A stretch of DNA of 64,000 bases from Hetaerina americana (Eukaryota; Arthropoda; Insecta; Odonata; Calopterygidae). The DNA lies in assembly GCA_022747635.1 (NCBI GenBank), contig JAKTNV010000009.1:66494177-66558176 (forward strand). Reading direction: 5' to 3'. This document shows, in pieces, positions 48,691-58,670 of the stretch. The translations under genes were made by a program, and so were the position numbers. Below the pieces are notes generated by a model that worked only from the letters and a program-made list of their open reading frames with translations, did not search any database and was not told the origin of the DNA. How positions within the stretch are numbered: the stretch's first letter is position 1; each line of letters begins with the position of its first letter.

Positions 48691-49185
48691 TAGGAACATA
48701 CATACATATATATTGAATATAATTCGACAGAATCGCAAAGCAAATCTGTAGCCAGATTTATCAACCAAATCCTGCTCAAAGACGTTTTCGATTTCTTCTC
48801 TGGATTTCCCTTGCAGTCCAAAGTCGTAACTTCGTGCACACGTCATGAAAGAAACGTGGGATGGCGTTAATTCTCTGTTGTGACAGCGTTGATCCGTAGA
48901 TTAGAGCTAATAATTGAAAATGATCGAGAATCAGAGTTTTCAACGTTAAATTCCCATTGGTTAATGGAAAACCCCATAGATAGATACGTTAGAGTTGATC
49001 TAATGCCTGTGACCAACAAAGGTAAGTGACTGAGATAAAGGCTCTTGGGGAATTAATATCAAGGTTAACAAGCTGACCATTAGATATTGTTGCAATTAGC
49101 TGGTTGGTCATACTTCTGCTAAATATCTACCGAGTAAACTGACTTTAAAAAAGGGTACTAATATTCTTCAACAGAATTAACTTGC

Positions 49186-49706
49186 TTGGGCCTTGGTGAT
49201 TTGGAGTCAGGATTGGAATGGGCACTAATGAGTTTTATGGAGAATACATGTGTCAATGTTAATAGGTGCACGAATAGTTTATTTATAGATATGAAAAATC
49301 ATTCAATGAACATCATTCATATACTATTTGAAAACCGTATCGAGCAGGATGTAGTGGTACTGCCCTGAACTGGTTCAAGAGTCTTTTAAATATGTACTCT
49401 CAATGTGTGCGAGTGAAAACTGCTAGAGTGAAAAAAAATTATAACAGCCGGTTCCCCACAAGAATCTGTGGCCCCATTTTCTTCTTAGGATACGTCAATG
49501 ATGTATGTAATTATAAATGTTATGGTTATCTAACCGCTTTTGCAGATGATATAGCACCTAAGGATATTTCATGGGATGGTGTGCAAATGAAACCAAAGAA
49601 AGATTTGATATATTACCTGAATGGTTTTATTCAAATAGGCCGCAACTACGCAATAAAACTTAATATATATACTATTTACATTAATTATGTGATATATTTA
49701 AGGTAA
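49186..49706 (+). pseudogene. Reverse transcriptase relic of a second LINE type
   Basis: The plus strand has a frame with SLFIDMKNHSMNIIHIL, where the RT family has a KAFD motif, then ALNWFKSLLN across a frame break, SQCVRV, CGPIFFLGYVNDVCNY and LTAFADDIA with the catalytic ADD. The order fits a Jockey/CR1/I-type RT, different from the LINE at 5372. Stops and frame changes inactivate it. Confidence 0.75.
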
Positions 49707-50104
49707 ATTGGTATTTATATTTCACACCGAAGATTTTTCTAAAAAACAATTGTCAAAATTGCATTGTAATTAAACGTGTTTCACTTCTTATGTCTCGGTG
49801 CAACCTTGGGCAATCTGTCGAAGTGGAGAAAACATATATTCTCAAAAAATTCCTAATTAAAATGTATTTTCTTTGAAACAAAACCCTAATTACTTTTCTC
49901 AAACCCATTTATAATGGATCTTGTATAGTCTAGATTATCGTATGGTGTGATATTATGTGGTAAAGCACATCTGTGCGCCATTAAATTTTCCTAATTCCAG
50001 TTTTCTACAATTTATGTATTCTTCCGTTGGGTTATTTAGCGTTGTAAAACATTTTACAAACTTTTTTCGTGAAAAGCAGTAATTTAGTAGGTACATATAT
50101 TGCC

Positions 50105-50175
50105 AAGACAATATAGGTGAACTTTTCGCAATACTTAAATCTTCAACACCCTAGCGCCTGCATCATCAAGTTTCA
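50105..50175 (-). repeat. Hammerhead-like repeat, group 2 (degenerate)
   Basis: The minus strand reads TTGATGATGCAGGCG, then AAGTATTGCGAAAAGTTCAC, aligning by eye with the motif at 45491. The first core base and the GAAA box are changed, so it is a relic. Confidence 0.4.
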
Positions 50176-51551
50176 AGATCCTTTCTTTATCTCGCCCCTA
50201 AACTCTACATTCAATTACCCGCACATGTAAATAAGGAAAAAAATGCTAGTGTGTTACTAAAGAAAGCAAAAAGTTATTATTTGATTGTGATCATACTGAA
50301 ATGTAATCTGACCGTTTATATGGACATTTATTCCTGATGAAAACTAGTTACTACTATATATGCCATTGCCACTCGACGGCAGTAACAAGAGTGATGCATG
50401 ATTTTCAGTTCTGTGAGAAGCAAATATATATATATGTATATGGTCACCCCAGGACAGGCTTAACTCTTTAGAGTGACCTAAGCTGGCTACATTTTTGGAA
50501 AAGAATATTAATTATGTATGTTTCTATGGAGAACAAAAAAGATTATTATATTAAGTAGGTATTGAGAGAATTAAAAAAAACAGCAGTCCCAAATTTAGGG
50601 AGTAAATTTCCAGAATCTTATGGAATTGAACTGACAACATTTTTATCGCGCTTCTAAATATTCAATGTGAAATTGATGTGATGAAGTAGGGGTTAAGTAC
50701 ATTGTGGGACACTCGTACGCGTATGAACAATTTTAAGCTTTTATAATGCTGATATACAGATTTATGGTTTGCAAGACGTTACTTATAAAGAGTTAACTCG
50801 TATTACAACATAGAAGCAGAATTAAAATGCCTTACGTCTGAAATAAATATGACTCACGAATGAGGTTTTATCGCATGTCCCATGGATTATGAATTCAAAA
50901 TAATATATCGTGAAAAAAAATATTAATATAATAGTGCAGGTTACAATTTACTTCGCGGAATACAATTCAAAACTGTTTCCCCTTGTGAAATCCGTATGCA
51001 ATTAGCAGAAAATCATGTGCTGCGCATATTAGCACAAGTATATATCGCTAAAAGAGTCTAATGGTTTACTTGTAAATCAGTAAAATATTAACCAATAAAC
51101 ATTCTGCTTGGCTATCGTGAACATCCTGTCCTATTGGAAGGGGAAAAAATCAGGTGCAATTTATTATTTTGAGATTTAAGGTTATGAATAGTTAACAGAG
51201 TAACTAACACCATACGCAGTCCATACTTGACTTTCCCTTTGGAGCATATTCCTTCCAAAAAGAAGAAAAGTATTCAGAAATTAAAGTTGTGGAGATAATG
51301 AGGCATTATACAGCTTTCAGGAGCCCATATTTACCAAATATTAATGCTTATAATTATTTAGAACTCAATATTAATAGAGAGCTGAACAGTTATTGAGGAG
51401 ATGGAACTTTCGCTCGGTTGACGAAAACGATTGACGAGTTCAAGAAATCGGTAAGGTTAAAAAAAAAAAGTTTCTAACAACTTAAATAGATTTTTTAACT
51501 ATTTTAACAATTCTGTCTCCAGCGTAACTTCATGGAATTTACATAACATAT

Positions 51552-51626
51552 TGAAATGAAATTATTGACTTTGTAATTCCGCACACTTTAAGCGTATGGA
51601 ATTACCAAGTCAATAATTTCATTTCA
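51552..51626. repeat. Foldback, 29-bp arms
   Basis: 51552-51580 and 51598-51626 are inverted with 28 of 29 bases matching and a 17-nt loop. The arm contains GAAATTATTGACTT. It may be a very small MITE-like element, but no TA or other duplication is obvious. Confidence 0.8.
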
Positions 51627-52127
51627 TTTTAAAATAGTTGAACATTGTTTATGGCCAGTTTGAAGTTTTGTCAATTTTAATAAAATCACTCAAAACAGCA
51701 CTGCAACGTACGGAATTCATATCTAAGCAGCTGGCCATATTATCATTAGCAGTGAATTTGTGAGGAGTGAAACTTCGAGTCCAGAAAACTCTCCATAGCT
51801 TTCAGGCTTTAATCAACAATCTATGTTTCATTTGTTTCATTTAACAAACTTGATACGACGCAACATGAGTTGTTGATGTAGGCACTTGGGTACTAGGCGG
51901 AAGTGCAGATAAAATTCCAATTTATCAATTTGAACGAACAATTAGTAAAACTAATTTGTTTGCCTCTTCAAAGTTCATATGAAAAAATTCAGGTATCAAA
52001 AGTCAAATCTTTTTTTTTCTTAAAAACTCGTCTCAGATTTTCAAATATATATACTATCGCTTGAAATCCGAATGTCTCCAGCCTAAGTACTTGTAAACCC
52101 GCATATAGATTAGATTAGAGGGTTCAT

Positions 52128-52148
52128 ACAATATATATATATATATAT
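52128..52148. repeat. Short (TA)n tract before NPC2 exon 3
   Basis: About 20 bp of TA repeats 55 bp upstream of the exon 3 acceptor. Confidence 0.85.
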
Positions 52149-52202
52149 CAGCGGAAATCCCATTCATTTTTAACCTCTTTCTTTACTCTTTTGAATCGCA
52201 AG

Positions 52203-52378
52203 ATGTACCGGCCGATGTGATCAAAGAGATGGTTTTCCTGGTAATCAACGAGGTGGAGCACGACGTGATCGCAAGACCCGAGCCTTGCAATGCCTTCGAC
52301 GAGCCCGGCTGTCCACTGAAGACGGGCGACGTCCGCGTCTACAGAGCACAAGCCACCATCACCAATGACACTCCACCT
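52203..52378 (+). CDS. NPC2-like (ML domain) protein, exon 3
   Basis: The main ML-domain exon, 58 codons after a split Asn codon. It encodes VPADVIKEMVFLVINEVEHD, then the loop RPEPCNAFDEPGCPLKTGD with C88 and C96, the third conserved disulphide and the family CPL motif, then VRVYRAQATITNDTPP. The strand that usually follows CPL with a V-Y pattern is present. It ends CCT|GTGAGT in phase 0. The acceptor is CGCAAG with a moderate pyrimidine tract. Confidence 0.93.
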
Positions 52379-54092
52379 GTGAGTTTCACTTGTGCTCGTT
52401 CGAAATTCCCCGATTCTGCATCAAATGATGCCACACGCGCCAGGTTCTCTCTTACAGGGTAGCGATTAGCGTGGAGTGAAGGGTTGGGAGAAGTGGACAA
52501 TAGCTAGGGATAAAAAATACGCTGAAAAACGAGCGAAGAGGTAAATTCAGTGGAGATGGAGAGAGACACAGCTTTGAAATTGTACAGAACAGAGTAGTTC
52601 TTCAACGCGTTACAGGATTCATGGGCGGATCCTCGAATAAAGATTCAAAGAAAATGAAATCGATGAAATTTCCAAGAATTAGATAACTTTCAAGCTAAAC
52701 ACTTTGCAGTACTAGGACATCTTTGAGGTGACAATTTGAAAATCGTGCGAATAAGGTATCATTAGTATAAGGCATTTACAAAGAGAATGGCACTAATCAA
52801 AGAATTTGGTGGATAGAACAAGAGCAAACAAGGGGAAAGTAAAGAACTCCACAGTTGTCGAGGTGTGACTAATACTGATAAAATTCTATTTTTTACCAAT
52901 TTAAGGCTTCGCTAAAGCCGCAATTACATTACTTTTTATTTGCAGTTTCACTTAAGAACGAAAATCCCATTCCCGTAAGGTATTCCTAGTTAAATAACTT
53001 TTTGTGTATTATTCTACTCTATGCTATCCCGATCCATGTTACAAAAAAGAATTCCAAATGATAATACTATATGTCCATTAGAATCAAACGAATCTTATTT
53101 CCCAAATTTCATTATAGAACTGCCTTATGGCAAATGGTTAAAAACTAAACTCTCCATGGTTTTGTTGCAAGTCGTATGATAGTAAAATCATTCGCCGATA
53201 TAAATAACTATTAAATGAGTTATTTGTTTCAAATTCCGCTCTCAATCAATTCCAAGTGATCTCTGACGACTCCTAAAACCACTGTCAGTTCAAGTTCCAT
53301 CTTTTCGTTCGTGTCAACTTCCAACTACAACTCCCCTGTCAACGCTTCCACCAAACTTCCACTCAAAAGGATTAAAACACAGCAAAGGGTGACGCACGAA
53401 ATGAATTACCAATTGTTTTCGAAAATCTGGTTTTTATTTCGATTGAAAAAGAAATCGTTTTAAAGTCCAATCCCGAATAGAGCGATTAGGAGGAGTGTTT
53501 ACGAATCCCGGCGCTGGCGGGAGCGATGGGTGAATGTACGTATTCTGGCGGAGCAGAGGACGATACTTCGGGATCAAAACGACGTCGGAAAAGAATGAAC
53601 AACGCACATCACCACTCTTTCCAAGTCAACACTCCAAACAGATTTTCAAATCGCGCCAGAGATATTCAATCAGTGGATCATTGGAGAGAATTAATAATGG
53701 AGAAAGGTACAAAAGTGAATATTTCATCAGCGAGATATCTTATCGAGAATACATACGCCATCACCGCCTTATATGTCACGATATGATGGCGATTCAAAAG
53801 TCATTGAAAGGGATGTCCTGTTGGGAGAAAACAGACGCATATATCAATCACTCGATCGTTAATCTCACGTCTAAAGCAATGCTTCTTAGACGCATTGCGA
53901 TACTTACGTGTCGACCCTCTCAAAAGGCTGTCAAGCGAGTGACATTATCGTTATAGAATATTATATCGTAAACTCATTATCTTACTCCTAATCTGAAGGA
54001 GAATACATTGAAATGCCAATATCTAAAATAGAAACGGTTACTGGCTTTAGCAAGTTAGGTCATCTAGGGAGGGTGACAAAAATTGAAGCCTA

Positions 54093-54648
54093 ACCCATCA
54101 TTCAATAAGTCCCGGGACTTATTGAACGGAATATATTTTGGTATGCGCGAGGTATAATTTACATCGACTACTTTAGAAAGGGAAAATCTATCAATAGTGA
54201 CTATTATATTGAGTTGTTGGTGCTTTTGAAGGACGAAATCGCAAAAAACGATCACACATGAAGAAGAAAAGAACAATCTTTCATCAAGAAAATACACCGT
54301 GCCACAAGTCAATTAAAATAATGGCCAATTTAAACGAGTTGGGCTTCAATCTGCTTCTCCACCCACCATACTCTCCAGATCTAGCCCCCATCGACCACTG
54401 GCTGTTTGCTGATCTCAAAAATATGCTCCAGGGAAAAAGATTTGGCTCGAATGAGGAAGTCATCGCTGTAACTGAAGCTTATTTTTAGGGCAAGAATAAA
54501 TCGTTTTACAAGCATGGTATCGAAAAGTTAGGAAAGTGTTGGAATGATTGTATAGCTCTTGAAAGTGATTATGCTGATGAATAAGAATGAATTTTGTGAA
54601 ACAAATGTTGTATTCTTACTTAGTCCCAGGACTTATTGAATGATGTGT
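54093..54648 (+). mobile_element. Internally deleted mariner, 556 bp
   Basis: Terminal repeats start ACCCATCATTCAATAAGTCC (left) and, inverted, ACACATCATTCAATAAGTCC (right), each next to TA. The plus strand keeps only the C-terminal half of a transposase: HQENTPCH, where the family has HQDNAPCH, then HPPYSPDLAPIDHWLF and LQGKRFGSNEEV, a stop, then KLGKCWNDCIALESDYADE. The second catalytic Asp reads Glu, and the N-terminal half is gone. It is a different lineage from the copies at 47255 and 10501. Confidence 0.88.
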
Positions 54649-55249
54649 TAGTACCCGTTAAGACTATAGGACACGCCAAATATGAATTCTCATGAAAGAC
54701 CCAAGTATCCAGCCCCAGCGCTGCTTAAAATGTGTAAAGAATATTGTGTCGACCAGTCTTCATGATTTTAATAAAACTCTGTTGTAGATCAACTTCCAAC
54801 ATCAACTTCCTCTCACGGAATGAGCAATATTGCCTGTTCCGACGAGATATGTACCAATATATCGGTAGTACGAGTCAGTGCATAAGATATGTAAAATCAT
54901 GAAGCACTCAATGAAGATCCTTTTCTATTTCTTGGGATACGATTGGTCATCATCGAATAAAAGTGTTGAAAGTGATTGTGAGCTTTATACGTTTAGCCCT
55001 CTAGGATTTTTATTCCCCATGGCGACTAATTTATATATTGATGCAATAAACACCTTGAAGCACTGTTCCCTATGAAAGACAAGGGGAAGTGAGACAGAGG
55101 ACGCCACGTACGCGTTTATATAGAGAGTATCACGCAGTAGGGAATCTCGCAATTGGTCCACGAGAAGTGATAAAATCCTTTGCCTAATGACCATTCATCA
55201 TGACTGTTTTAAGTGGCAATGTTGTTGGTTAAATGCATTTTCTTGTGAA

Positions 55250-55344
55250 GTCCTCACGGGTGTTCCAGCAGGTTTAGTATGGAAAAGTCTGCCATCGAAG
55301 CATCGGCCGTAGAGTACCTAACCTGCTAGAACACCTGCGAGGAC
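55250..55344. repeat. Foldback, about 26-bp imperfect arms
   Basis: GTCCTCACGGGTGTTCCAGC at 55250 is inverted at 55319-55344 (CTAGAACACCTGCGAGGAC) with a few mismatches and a loop of about 42 nt. No coding content. Confidence 0.75.
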
Positions 55345-55555
55345 CACCGCGTCACATAACAGGAAGCCCCAAAGCCTTCATTACTTTTGCCTGAAGGGTA
55401 TAAATATATGCTTCTTCCATTCGCCAAGGATAATTATTATTAATTTTTTAATGAAAGAGGTTTTTAAAATAAGGATATGACAATTTTGGAAAAATTCAGT
55501 TGTTGACCAAATAACAATTTTTAAAGTGATTTTCACGAATGCATTAACTTTTCAG

Positions 55556-55696
55556 GTGAAGGCGGATCTGGTCTGGATTCTGAAGAATGAGAAAGAAGAT
55601 GTGTTCGCCTGCTTTGCCACTCGCATCCACCTCGTCAACATTGATCGTGCGGTGGGGCACCCGCGCCAGAGGGCCTTTCGGTCTTGGACTGCCTAA
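55556..55696 (+). CDS. NPC2-like (ML domain) protein, exon 4
   Basis: Terminal exon in phase 0. VKADLVWILKNEKEDVFACF gives the last ML strands with C137, the partner of C24, and ATRIHLVN takes the place of the usual C-terminal IPAKI-type strand. NPC2 proteins normally end about here, but this frame goes on for 18 more residues (IDRAVGHPRQRAFRSWTA) before the TAA at 55694-55696. The extension is basic and has no recognised motif. No close AATAAA follows; the first exact one, at 56245, is about 550 bp away. Confidence 0.9.
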   Translation: MKADLVWILKNEKEDVFACFATRIHLVNIDRAVGHPRQRAFRSWTA

Positions 55697-58234
55697 ATTA
55701 CACCGATCGAGGAAACCAATCAAGACCAGCTCTGAAGTGAATCTAAGCAAGCAGAGTTACCGGATTTGACAAGGATTTCGGGGACACTTTTTATAACCTT
55801 TCTTAAAGCATGAACTTTGGAAAATGTAGTTTTTGAGCACAATACAAAACAATGCAAAGGGTGGATAACTGTGGCAAAAAGACTTGATTTTTCCACACGA
55901 CTCCTTGCCCTAAGGGAGTTATGTTTCTCTCGATCAGTGCTCTTACAGTTCCTAATTTTCATATCAGGAGGCCGCGGTGTAGTCATGCTCGACATATATA
56001 ATCTGCGCGCATAAACCTCCCATCGACTGTGGTGCAAAAAAATACGAATGAAATCCTGCGAAGAGAACAAAAATGCTTAGTGAAGACGAAAACGTAAGCG
56101 TAAAGATCTTTTTTATAAATGAATAAGAAAATGAACCCAAAAATATAACTCTTGCATAAAGGCACAAATACAGTGGAACGCTTCCAATAGCAGACGGGAA
56201 AACCACATCTCTCCAAGCTTTGCTTAGGTACAATAAGCAGATATAATAAATGACTTGCTTGCCCATCAGTGCAACAGAAAATTGTCTTTTCTAGCGTGAT
56301 CACTTGACCCGTGATATTACCGCCGCACATTTTCTTCCGATATTACGTAAATTCTTTCATTTTAAATTTCAAAATTTGTCGACGAATTTAGCTTCGGCTA
56401 GGGCAAATAACTTATTTATGCCTCCGAACTACCTGTTCAGCTTTCACCGCTCGGTAGAATAACAGCTCAAGGGCATAGATCAAATCCCCCGCAGTATCAC
56501 AGGGACAGATGGGAAGTTTACAGAGAGCTAAGGGGAAACCAATTGAGATTATATATCTCAGAGTGGAAAATACAAATTGTCCATTCAAACCTGAACTGAT
56601 ATGTATCGTCGGTGCGTGAGTGTTTAGTTTCGGTTTGTAATTTTCTGCACCTCAGCACAAATCATAATCAACAATTATATATTCGCTGACCACCATTTTG
56701 AGAGCATCATTTCATGACCACTTATCCCGTACTCAAAAATTAAATCTCTCGTCTTTGGTTCCCGTTCCTAACTCAGGAATATCAAAAGTGATGGGCCAAT
56801 GTTCTTCTAAATTGTAGTTCCAATTGAAATATCCACATCAAAAGCGAATGACTGTCCTTTTGCAAAATAACTCTTAAGCGCACATTTGGCACATTACTCG
56901 ATGAGATATATATTTCACTTTAAATATCTTATATTTTTCGATCACCTTGACGAAATTTCTCGCTGGGTACAGCACATTGGGCACGTGGGCATTTGGCTAC
57001 CGTTGGCAACAATTCATCCTTGTCTTGACATGATATATTTTTCTTGAAGACCTTCGTTTGTGTTATGGCAGAGATTGAATGTGTTCGAGAAGGGGTTTGC
57101 TCTTAACTTCAAGCTTGTTTGGTCAAACAAATTTGCATATTCAAATGCTATCGCGTGAGATCAGTACAAAAAACTTTATCTTTATCTTATTTACCCAATT
57201 CATTACCTTAGGCGTCATTTCGACGAGCCAAGTTCAGTTTTTTTTTATAAATTCACACAAAAAATGTCCAATTCTCAAAGCTTTCATAATGGAGATCCAA
57301 TGACAGCTTAAAAAAATTGTCTTTTTCCATGGTATTGCACAGAAATAAAGAGGTGCCTCAATTACGGTCATTTCCACATGATTACTCAGTGACTTCGAAA
57401 GAAAGTGAAAAACTTGAACATTCTCAGTGAAATCACCATGAAGATAATCATACCCTAAAATATATAATGTTGGTAATAAATATGATGAGAAAACGATTGC
57501 CGGACAAAAAATTAATTTCTTTTTACAAACGATTAACTCGTTCTTCAAATTTGAACCGTTAATATTATTGCAGTCCTGTCAAACGGCATGGTTTTCAAGC
57601 CATGAAAAATGTGTATTGGCTAGCACGAATGTCAATGTGTTTGTGTGTTCTTACTATTTATATTTATACGGAGAGTACGTACTTTGTATTTTTTAAATAA
57701 ATATTTATTAAATTTCTTTCCAAAAGTTTCGTTCGTATCACAGTTCTTTATCGGTGTGATAAATACTGTTTTTGAAAGGATAACCAAGTTGACATCTCCT
57801 GGTGAGTTAATTGGTTGTCAGCGATAAGCTATTTTGAACGTAGAACGAGATACAATCAAGCAATCATTCTCTTACATGCACAGCCTTTGCCAAGGACACC
57901 TTACTGGCAATGAAAACTTACCTAGAATGTTAAAGGTAGGCTTAACTGCTTATTGAAAGAGAAATCTTAAAATCTGTTTACCGATTAATTAACTTTCTTT
58001 GAAATATAAAGATGTAAAGTGCAGAAAATGTTTAAGAAAAACATTATCTTCACCACAAATATGGATGAATTTTAAATTATTAAGTGAATCACACTCAGCA
58101 GAGACATTAACACAGTGTGTTCCTCTAAAAATTTAAAAGTGCTCCTCGGAGTTTTTACTGAATTCAGTACAATAAGATTTCAGTGCAAAATATTTTTCAA
58201 ATAGGTACGTATATATGGAGACTATAGTATATAG
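55697..58234. other. Intergenic, includes NPC2-like 3' UTR
   Basis: No other gene recognised. Short frames (55720-56330 minus, 57079-57548) have no family features. Confidence 0.5.
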
Positions 58235-58360
58235 AAAGCCCGACAGCGTATGAAATTCACACATCGGGGTAGGGAGGCCAGTTCCTTTCCCTGTGCCGGT
58301 GATGGTTTCCCAGGAAGATCTGGTACCCGAAAAAGCACATAGCTTGGGCGGAGCTGCAAG
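58235..58360 (-). mobile_element. tRNA-derived SINE family A, copy 5 (fragment)
   Basis: It matches the body of copy 1: TTCACACATCGGGGTAGGG, CCAGTTCCTTTCCCTGTGCC, TTTCCCAGGAAGATCTGG and GCTTGGGCGGAGCTGCA. The tRNA head and the 3' tail are missing. Confidence 0.8.
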
Positions 58361-58479
58361 TAATATCATATACTTCACGACGAGAACTGGAATAAATGAA
58401 CAGGATATATCCAAACTCAATGGTTTGATTGTGAGGCTGGAGTCTACCAATTATATAATCAACCCTATAGCGTATAGCG
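58361..58479. other. Non-coding spacer
   Basis: Nothing recognised between two SINE-like segments. Confidence 0.4.
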
Positions 58480-58670
58480 TTTGAAATTCACACAATCCTG
58501 GTGAATTTCTCCCTCCGTTTCCCCTGCGGTTCCCAATAAATCCCCTCAAAAAACAGACGGTCGGGGTTAATGAGTTTGAAGAGTGAAGAGAAGTCTGTAT
58601 TTGAAGTCTAGGACATCTGGTCATCGGCTGAACGCTCTGCTCACGTATTAACCACACCACTACCCGTGTG
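58480..58670 (-). mobile_element. Possible tRNA-derived SINE, family D
   Basis: On the minus strand GTGGTGTGGTTAATACGTGA near 58660 and AGACTTCAAATAC at about 58598-58610 sit at tRNA A/B-box spacing. The body ends near AATTCACCAGGATTGTGTG and joins a GTGTGAATTTCAAACGC segment that resembles the 3' part of family A. A chimeric or relative SINE is likely; confidence is limited by divergence. Confidence 0.4.

Larger units (their letters stand above)
45228..52202. other. NPC2-like intron 2 (7.0 kb)
   Basis: Starts GTGAGT and ends in TTTGAATCGCAAG. It holds the hammerhead-like motif, a mariner (47255-48576), a LINE RT relic (49186-49706), another hammerhead-like repeat (50105-50175) and a foldback (51552-51626). 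45722-47254 and 49707-51551 show no other recognisable feature. Confidence 0.75.
52379..55555. other. NPC2-like intron 3 (3.2 kb)
   Basis: Holds a deleted mariner (54093-54648) and a foldback (55250-55344). Plus-strand frames at 53526-53956 have no recognisable motif and lie within the intron. It ends GCATTAACTTTTCAG. Confidence 0.8.

Noticed and set aside
53526..53956. Two overlapping plus-strand frames inside NPC2 intron 3
   Set aside because: No family features, and they would interrupt a well-supported gene.
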